This document shows, one piece after another, positions 1 to 5,143 of a stretch of DNA of 6,924 bases. Position numbers and translations under genes: made by a program. Origin of the DNA: Candidatus Dojkabacteria bacterium UBA2222 (GTDB taxonomy: Bacteria; Patescibacteriota; Dojkabacteria; SC72). Under the pieces are notes generated by a model, which saw nothing but the letters and a program-made list of their open reading frames with translations, did no database searches and was not told where the DNA came from. The stretch covers positions 1 to 6,924 of the forward strand of contig DCUE01000048.1 in the NCBI GenBank assembly GCA_002328465.1. The letters are read 5' to 3'. How positions within the stretch are numbered: the first letter of the stretch is position 1; the number at the start of each line of letters is the position of its first letter.

Positions 1-523
1 ATTTTGCTTGGTTATCTACATGCCATAGGCACATAGAGCATCTGTAATTGCATGTTCCATTTGTTACATGTACCTCTAATCTTTTTGGAGTAAGGGGTTT
101 GTGTTCAATAACGTCTTTGAGGTATTGGGGGTCTTTGGCCAAATCTCCTAAAAATGTTTGGGCATAGCGAATCATCATATAGTCAGGATAGTAATGGCTT
201 GTCATTACGGTTTTTAACATATTACTAGATTGTATCCATTTATATGCTTTTAGTAGTTCTTCCTTTGTTATGTTTGGACTAAGTTCTAGGTCTTTTACAG
301 GGGTTGTGGGGTTTTGGGCTACTAGGGGTATGACATGACCTAATAATGCTAACTCCTCTATATCTTCATAGTTATCTCCAAAGGTTTTGAGGGATTGTTC
401 TAGTATAGATGGGTCTATCTGATCTTCTTGGCAAAGGAGTGTTGAGGTATTAAGTATTTGGTCGGTTGTAGGTTGGATATATTCCATATTGTTGTCTTGA
501 GGTTTTTCTATCTCGGTTGACAT
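1..523 (-). CDS. Radical SAM enzyme, N-terminal part (C-terminus beyond window start)
   Basis: The frame is open from the ATG at 523-521 to the window edge: 174 complete codons and no stop. It begins MSTEIEKPQDNNMEYIQPTT. Near the edge it carries the [4Fe-4S] motif of the radical SAM superfamily, C158-NYR-C162-SM-C165, preceded by a beta-strand-like RLEVHVTNGT that fits the first strand of the SAM barrel. Known for the family: these cysteines bind the cluster that cleaves S-adenosylmethionine to a 5'-deoxyadenosyl radical. About 150 mostly helical-looking residues precede the barrel; I do not recognise them and see no B12-binding DxHxxG motif. Because the rest of the barrel and any SPASM or other auxiliary domain is missing, the substrate cannot be named. 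The start is supported by a promoter ending nine bases upstream; M13 (ATG at 487-485) is a less likely alternative. The gene lies downstream of the export operon on the same strand but seems to have its own promoter. Confidence 0.85.
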   Translation of the reverse strand, partial: MSTEIEKPQDNNMEYIQPTTDQILNTSTLLCQEDQIDPSILEQSLKTFGDNYEDIEELALLGHVIPLVAQNPTTPVKDLELSPNITKEELLKAYKWIQSSNMLKTVMTSHYYPDYMMIRYAQTFLGDLAKDPQYLKDVIEHKPLTPKRLEVHVTNGTCNYRCSMCLWHVDNQAK

Positions 524-532
524 ATAAGAAGG

Positions 533-541
533 ATTATACCA
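533..541 (-). promoter_or_regulatory. Extended -10 promoter for the radical SAM gene
   Basis: On the minus strand the sequence reads TGGTATAAT, a perfect TGn extension joined to a perfect TATAAT hexamer (538-533). The hexamer ends nine bases before the ATG at 523, so transcription would be expected to start around 525-527. That leaves a leader of only zero to a few bases. No -35 hexamer is visible 17-18 bp upstream (CTCTCT there), which is usual for extended -10 promoters. The promoter assignment is inferred from the match and its position. Confidence 0.6.
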
Positions 542-567
542 TTAAAACAACTTTTAGAGAGGGCTGT

Positions 568-595
568 AGTAAACTAAGGGTATAGGAGTAAACTA
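568..595 (-). repeat. Short direct repeat TAGTTTACT x2 upstream of the promoter
   Basis: The 9-mer TAGTTTACT (minus strand) occurs at 595-587 and again at 576-568, a period of 19 bp. A partial third copy of its core (TTTACT, 603-598) lies just upstream. The copies sit about 30-60 bp upstream of the extended -10 element, where an activator or repressor could bind. It may be chance in AT-rich DNA; only the repetition and placement support a regulatory reading. Confidence 0.3.
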
Positions 596-698
596 GAGTA
601 AAAAGCATTCAAGCTATGCGTTGGGATATAAAGACGCTCGTCTCTGTCGTTACAACAAACACAAACAGAATACTTGAATTGATACCAATACCTAAACC

Positions 699-1436
699 TT
701 AACCCCTCTCATACGCCTGTATAACCTCTTCAGGGGAACCTTTAACCTGTAACAAACCATCTTTCAAAAAAACAGCCCTATCGCAAAATTGCTGGACTGA
801 AGGAGCAGCATGGGTAACTAAAATTATCGTTTTCCCTTGCTCCTTATAGCTCCTAAAAATATCAAAACACTTCTTCTGAAAAGCAGTATCGCCTACTGCT
901 AGGACTTCATCTAACACATATATGTCAGCATCCGCCATAATTGCAATTGAAAATGCTAATCTCACTTGCATCCCCGAAGAATAATTCTTTAGTGGCATAT
1001 CCATAAACTTTTCTAGCTCTGAAAAAGCAACAATCTCGTTGTACTTCTCCTTTAGAAACTCTCTAGGCATACCTAATATAATCCCATTTAAGAAAACATT
1101 CTCCCTACCACTCAATTCTCTGTTAAAACCCACCCCTAACTCTAGGAAAGGAACTATCTTCCCGTTAACCTCAACCTTTCCCTCGGTTGGCTCATATATC
1201 CCAGCAAGTATCTTAAGAAGTGTTGATTTCCCAGAGCCATTTCTTCCCATGATTCCAAGAAATTCCCCCCTGTATATCTCCAAATCTATATCCTCTAAAA
1301 CTGTAAATTTCTCCCCAGAAGGTTTGAATATACGAAAAGGGTTGGACAAAAACTCTACCAAAGAATCATGCCTCTGATGTGGTAAAAAGAATTCCTTCTT
1401 TATATCTTTCAGTTTTATTATCGGTTCCTTATCCAT
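699..1436 (-). CDS. wzt: Polysaccharide ABC exporter ATPase (Wzt/TagH type, short form)
   Basis: This 245-aa ATPase powers export of a lipid-linked glycan across the cytoplasmic membrane with the permease encoded just upstream. Visible motifs are Walker A GRNGSGKST (64-72), the ABC signature in the variant form YSSGM (152-156) typical of polysaccharide exporters, Walker B IYVLDE (172-177), D-loop AVGD (180-183) and the switch histidine H209 in VTHA. The ELGVGF segment (99-104) with a Glu at the usual Q-loop position is also characteristic of the Wzt/TagH/KpsT group. The N-terminal region before Walker A (residues 10-45, HQRHDSLVEFL) matches the group's characteristic insert. The protein stops right after the nucleotide-binding domain and has no C-terminal carbohydrate-binding domain, so it resembles short Wzt, KpsT or TagH rather than the roughly 400-aa Wzt that recognises a capped O-antigen. 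Its ATG overlaps the permease stop as TAATG, implying translational coupling. It appears to be the last gene of the operon. The symbol is by type; orthology to E. coli wzt is not implied. Confidence 0.93.
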   Translation of the reverse strand: MDKEPIIKLKDIKKEFFLPHQRHDSLVEFLSNPFRIFKPSGEKFTVLEDIDLEIYRGEFLGIMGRNGSGKSTLLKILAGIYEPTEGKVEVNGKIVPFLELGVGFNRELSGRENVFLNGIILGMPREFLKEKYNEIVAFSELEKFMDMPLKNYSSGMQVRLAFSIAIMADADIYVLDEVLAVGDTAFQKKCFDIFRSYKEQGKTIILVTHAAPSVQQFCDRAVFLKDGLLQVKGSPEEVIQAYERG

Positions 1437-2200
1437 TAAAAATGCTCTGCTATTTTAATTACTCTCTTCCTGAAGAAAAATATTGCAACTATTAATATTG
1501 ATAAACATATTAAAAATATCTTCGCTATATCTAAAAAATCCCCCCGAACAACCTGATCTCCGGTAATCAAACCCTTTCTCGCAAGACCTAGTATTGTGGT
1601 TAGAGGGTTTAATCTAACTATCCTTTGTAAATTCTCTGGCAACATCTCCAACTGATAATACACAGGAGTTAACCAGTAGAATAGTTGTAAAACCACTTGC
1701 ATAAGATTATGGATATCTCGGAGTTTAATATACATAATGCTCAAGAAGAGACTAACTCCCATGATAAGGATGTATAGAGAAAATATCGCCATTAAGAACA
1801 AAACAAAACTGGTAGGAGTCACAGTTACAGGGGTAAATATACTAAATATGGCAAACACGACCATATTGAAAATAAAGTCCAGTAAAGATATTGTCACAGC
1901 ACTAAAGACAACAATTTCTCTAGGGAATTTAATCTTTAGAATGATACCTGCTTTAGACATCAAAGAACCTAATCCCATCATGATTCCCTCATTGAAAAAT
2001 GTCATTACCATAATTCCCAACAGAAGCATCATTTTGTAATCTGCATCTATCTTGATAACATTGGACCAAACTACATATATGACAGAGAACATCGCCAGGG
2101 GCTTCAATACAATCCAGATTATCCCGAGGTATGAATTCTTATACCTTAGCTTGAAATCTGTTTTTATAAATTCTCTTAATAGCTCTAAGTAATTTGACAT
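1436..2200 (-). CDS. wzm: Polysaccharide ABC exporter permease (Wzm/TagG type, ABC-2 family)
   Basis: This 254-aa integral membrane protein is the transmembrane subunit that pairs with the ATPase downstream. It starts with an amphipathic cytoplasmic segment and the family hallmark RYKNSYLGIIWIVLKPL (19-35). About six hydrophobic segments follow, near residues 24-46, 56-78, 96-122, 130-156, 166-182 and 227-243. A second hallmark lies at 160-182, where LRDIHNLMQ leads into a FYWLTPVYY segment; it is conserved in ABC-2 polysaccharide and teichoic acid exporters. NPLTTILGLAR (198-208) is the usual post-TM5 motif. I take the ATG at 2200; the only further in-frame start, a TTG at 2206, is preceded at once by a TAG. 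No clear Shine-Dalgarno sequence precedes the start. The stop overlaps the ATPase start by one base. The gene follows the GT8 gene by 32 bp, consistent with one operon. The exported glycan could be an O-antigen, teichoic-acid-like polymer or S-layer glycan; the sequence does not decide. Confidence 0.93.
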   Translation of the reverse strand: MSNYLELLREFIKTDFKLRYKNSYLGIIWIVLKPLAMFSVIYVVWSNVIKIDADYKMMLLLGIMVMTFFNEGIMMGLGSLMSKAGIILKIKFPREIVVFSAVTISLLDFIFNMVVFAIFSIFTPVTVTPTSFVLFLMAIFSLYILIMGVSLFLSIMYIKLRDIHNLMQVVLQLFYWLTPVYYQLEMLPENLQRIVRLNPLTTILGLARKGLITGDQVVRGDFLDIAKIFLICLSILIVAIFFFRKRVIKIAEHF

Positions 2201-2232
2201 GACCAACTATGATAACACATAAAATTATTTCT

Positions 2233-3327
2233 TCAAGATTTCTTATCTATTTGCTTATTTAGAATGCTCCGATACTTTTGCAAAGCTTCCTCGCTAGTCA
2301 AAAATGAGATCTTCTCTTTTATAGACAATTTGAGGAATCTTTTTAACTTTGTATTCCTCTTCATGCTCCTTTGCACCTCCTGATAATAAGGAGATTGCTC
2401 TAGTTTCGTCCAATATTCTTTTACATAAGGTTTATCTAAATTTTCTTTCAACCACGGCTTAAGAACATAGGAGACAATCTTAGGTTTTAACTTAGATCCC
2501 AAGTAGTTTTCTCTCTCTTCTTCTAGAAGGAAATCTTCCTCTCGTAGAATGGAACCACTATTGAAGTAATTCCACTCCCTCCCAAGTAAACAGATCTGAT
2601 TCTCATCGAAAAGGAGATTTAGAATGTCTTGATCATGGCAGTAATAATCCCTCAATAACAACCTCCTCAGATCCTTCTTTTTCCCGTCGAAATCAATCTG
2701 CTCCATATTGAAGACAAGAACTCCTGAGCTAAAATATTTTGCCAATCTTTCCGGAGTCAATAGGAGGCAGTTCGTAAAATAATTTACTGCCTTTCCGGAA
2801 TATTCCGAATATTTTATTCTCTTCTCTCTCCAAGGTATTTCGTAATTGATTGAATCCCTTACACCTGCTATCTGCTTGTCACCCATATTAACATCAAACA
2901 ACTCCGCAATATCTGAGAGAATATAAGAATCAGCATCTAGATAAACAACCCTATTAAAGTTCTCAAAGAGGAAAAATATTGCAAGTCGGTAATATGCAGC
3001 CTTACTTATAGATCTAGACTCAAAAAAACCATCAAACTGGGCAATCATATCTACAAATTCGATCTTGAAATTCTCATACCTCTTAAAAATATCTTTTATC
3101 ACAGATCGCTCTCTTATCCCCCCATCTAAAATGTATAAGTGATAATTCCGAGCCTTATCTGCACTCTCAACCATAGTCATCAGGGTTACCCAGAGATGTG
3201 GTTCATATACCACATCTGACGACAATACTACTACTACATCTCCTTTTTTAATAGATTTGTAGGATAAAGGTTCTAACCCAAATAAGGCTTCTAACGTTTC
3301 TTCTCTATTTTTTTTCTTTCTTCTCAT
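2233..3327 (-). CDS. Family 8 glycosyltransferase (GT-A, retaining)
   Basis: This 364-aa protein has the order of motifs of glycosyltransferase family 8 (LgtC/RfaJ/glycogenin fold), which transfers mostly glucose or galactose from a UDP-sugar with retention of configuration. The Rossmann-like start is DVVVVLSSDVVYEPHLWVTL (30-49). SKAAYYRLAI (108-117) precedes the metal- and nucleotide-binding DxD at VVYLDADSYI (D131, D133). YFSSGVLVFNM (198-208) matches the family YxNSGV-N element, followed by HDQDILN (231-237), WNYF (252-255) and KPWL (290-293) at the end of the catalytic domain. About 70 lysine-rich residues follow, ending in KQIDKKS, suggesting peripheral membrane contact. The ATG directly follows the TAG of the upstream GT2 gene with no spacer and no Shine-Dalgarno sequence, so translation is probably coupled. 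Codons 4-7 contain a run of eight A. The donor and acceptor sugars are not predictable; the gene presumably adds one residue of the glycan exported by the downstream ABC transporter. Confidence 0.9.
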   Translation of the reverse strand: MRRKKKNREETLEALFGLEPLSYKSIKKGDVVVVLSSDVVYEPHLWVTLMTMVESADKARNYHLYILDGGIRERSVIKDIFKRYENFKIEFVDMIAQFDGFFESRSISKAAYYRLAIFFLFENFNRVVYLDADSYILSDIAELFDVNMGDKQIAGVRDSINYEIPWREKRIKYSEYSGKAVNYFTNCLLLTPERLAKYFSSGVLVFNMEQIDFDGKKKDLRRLLLRDYYCHDQDILNLLFDENQICLLGREWNYFNSGSILREEDFLLEEERENYLGSKLKPKIVSYVLKPWLKENLDKPYVKEYWTKLEQSPYYQEVQRSMKRNTKLKRFLKLSIKEKISFLTSEEALQKYRSILNKQIDKKS

Positions 3328-5109
3328 CTAAGACTTGATTATTTTACTTGTGATTTTAGATGAATACTTTCTAAAAGCCTTCTTAGCTGTAAGTAGAACA
3401 CCTTGATACTTTGAAAGCCTAATGAACTTCCGTATTATACCTTCAGCTTCCTCACCAGCAACATCTCCCTTTCGAAGAAGAGCGACCTGACCCGCAACTT
3501 CTGCATATCTTAAACAAAGTTTTGCAATTTGCTGATAATACTGAGAGTAGTCATTATCACTCAGTATGTAAGCCAAGATATTCTTAAGCCCTTCGAGATG
3601 CTTCTCTAAGTCATTCCTTGCGCTTGTGGCATCAACTTTTACTTCTGTAAGAGGTTTATCTATTCCTAAAATTTTTTGATTCTTAAGAACCTCTAGCCAA
3701 AAAACCGTATCTTCTCCAACACGAAGGTCTTCTCTGAATCTGTATCCCGTATCTTTTAGAAATTGATTCCTTATCATTACAGTTGGAGTAGCTATCGTAC
3801 AGGACTCTATTATTTGGGGGATGACAACACCATCTAACTTCCCACTATGTACAACCTCTTTCATACCCTTATCTTCGGTCCTATATGAGGTATGACTAAT
3901 ATTGAATCCTGTCAGGTGCATATGTAAAAGTTGTTCCCCAATCTTATCTGGCAGGAAGAGATCATCGGCATCTAGAAAGGCAACATAATCCCCCTTCGCT
4001 TCTTCTATCCCAACATTTCTTGCCTTAGAAGGTCCATAGTTTTTTTCTAAATTAATGATTCTACATCGAGATTCTCTCTGCACCTTCTCTTTGAGTTCCA
4101 CCAACCCTTCCTCACTCCCATCGTTTATCAATAGAACCTCTAGTTTTTCATGCGATTGAGACAAAATAGAGTCCAGTGACTCTAACAGATCAGAAATACC
4201 ATTGTAGAAAGGGACGACAACACTTACCATAATGTCTTCTACACTCCCTTTGCTGCTCTCCATCTCATAAATATCTTTCATCCTTTTTTCCGCAAACTTT
4301 AAAGCTCCCTCATAGTTAGTATTTGTCTCTAAAAATAATTTCATCTCACGATAAAAATTGTATTCTGTCCCTTCCAACCTTATTCTATCTGAGCTAGTGA
4401 GAGCCTCCATCATCTTGATCCATAGGACATCTCCTTCCTTTACAACACTTGGGTGCTTATTAGAGTCCTGCATGGCATGTATCCTTGTCTTAGTAAAAAT
4501 CTCGTCCATATGGACAAACTTATACCCTCTTGCTATTCTCATCCACATATCATAATCCTGTGTACATTTTAGATTTTCATCAAATTTTCCATGTTGATCA
4601 AAAGCTTTTCTTGGGATGAGTAAGGTAATCCCGTTTATTCTACCTCTTAAAAAAGCATATTCCGGCTTCTCTACTAATAGGTCATGATCCTGCCAAACTT
4701 TCTCAAGTGTCTGAGAATCTTCATCTATCAATTCGTAACTAGCATATGGAATTATATTATCTCTGTTCTCCTGCTCTGATAAAAATTCTATCTGTTTTTC
4801 AATTTTATCGGGATAGTATACATCATCGTGACTTAACCATGAAAAATATTCTCCCTTCATCTTTTCTATTCCCATATTAAGTGCACTAGCTACTCCTCCG
4901 TTCTCCTTCTTAAAATATCTTATCTTATTACCGTATGACTTACATATAGCGTCTGTCTTGCCTTCATCCTTACTCCCATCGTTGATTACTATTACCTCTA
5001 TATTCTTATATGTTTGTGCTAAAGCACTATCTATTGCTTCTTTAAGATAATTAGAACCATTGTATACTGGAATTACTATTGATACTTTGGGGTTAAATTT
5101 CTTTGTCAT
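3328..5109 (-). CDS. Bifunctional family 2 glycosyltransferase (two GT2 domains)
   Basis: This 593-aa protein consists of two inverting GT-A domains in tandem. Domain A (about 8-220) opens with KVSIVIPVYNG (8-18) and VINDGSKD (41-48). Its metal site is LSHDD (92-96), and its acceptor side shows QDYDMW (184-189) with the likely base Asp, then TRIHAMQDS (208-216). A charged linker leads to domain B (about 295-510), with VSVVVPFYNG (295-304), LLINDGSEE (326-334), canonical FLDADD (378-383, D380 and D382) and GEDTVFW (465-471). The tail (510-593) is helical and basic, ending in SSKITSKIIKS. No membrane-spanning segment is seen. Two domains in one chain suggest two successive or alternating sugar transfers, as in bifunctional capsule polymerases, but this is inferred. 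The gene lies 34 bp after its paralogue and abuts the GT8 gene. The ATG follows ATTATTCTTAAAGACCTT, which has no Shine-Dalgarno sequence. A segment of domain A (residues 62-103) is nearly identical to the upstream paralogue. Confidence 0.92.
   Translation of the reverse strand: MTKKFNPKVSIVIPVYNGSNYLKEAIDSALAQTYKNIEVIVINDGSKDEGKTDAICKSYGNKIRYFKKENGGVASALNMGIEKMKGEYFSWLSHDDVYYPDKIEKQIEFLSEQENRDNIIPYASYELIDEDSQTLEKVWQDHDLLVEKPEYAFLRGRINGITLLIPRKAFDQHGKFDENLKCTQDYDMWMRIARGYKFVHMDEIFTKTRIHAMQDSNKHPSVVKEGDVLWIKMMEALTSSDRIRLEGTEYNFYREMKLFLETNTNYEGALKFAEKRMKDIYEMESSKGSVEDIMVSVVVPFYNGISDLLESLDSILSQSHEKLEVLLINDGSEEGLVELKEKVQRESRCRIINLEKNYGPSKARNVGIEEAKGDYVAFLDADDLFLPDKIGEQLLHMHLTGFNISHTSYRTEDKGMKEVVHSGKLDGVVIPQIIESCTIATPTVMIRNQFLKDTGYRFREDLRVGEDTVFWLEVLKNQKILGIDKPLTEVKVDATSARNDLEKHLEGLKNILAYILSDNDYSQYYQQIAKLCLRYAEVAGQVALLRKGDVAGEEAEGIIRKFIRLSKYQGVLLTAKKAFRKYSSKITSKIIKS
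4801..4928 (-). repeat. Direct repeat copy 2 (within second GT2-GT2 gene)
   Basis: This 128-bp stretch aligns without gaps to 6797-6924, 1996 bp away, with 15 mismatches (88% identity). It includes 35 identical bases in a row (4865-4899 against 6861-6895). It encodes residues 62-103 of the second GT2-GT2 protein; 40 of 42 residues are identical in the paralogue, and 13 of the 15 base changes are silent. Similarity falls away quickly toward lower coordinates. The copy may extend further upstream, but its partner is cut by the window edge. Confidence 0.85.
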
Positions 5110-5143
5110 AAGGTCTTTAAGAATAATTCTAAATAATCTCTCT

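Noticed and set aside
630..645. Hairpin AGAGAC-GAGC-GTCTTT (minus strand) as terminator of the export operon
   Set aside because: The stem is six pairs including a G-U, is AU-rich, and has only three T before the sequence becomes mixed. It is too weak to call a terminator.
607..679. Inverted repeat ATTCAAG/CTTGAAT around a 59-bp spacer (607-613 and 673-679)
   Set aside because: Seven-base arms this far apart are expected by chance in AT-rich DNA, and there is no internal structure supporting a small RNA or insertion remnant.
2201..2206. TTG at 2206 as an earlier start for the permease
   Set aside because: It adds only two residues and a stop (TAG) lies immediately before it. ATG at 2200 gives the usual family N-terminus, and neither has a Shine-Dalgarno sequence.
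5120..5130. Palindrome AGAATTATTCT in the gap between the two GT2-GT2 genes
   Set aside because: Five-base AT-rich arms with one central base are not stable enough for a terminator, and with one short site there is no case for an operator.
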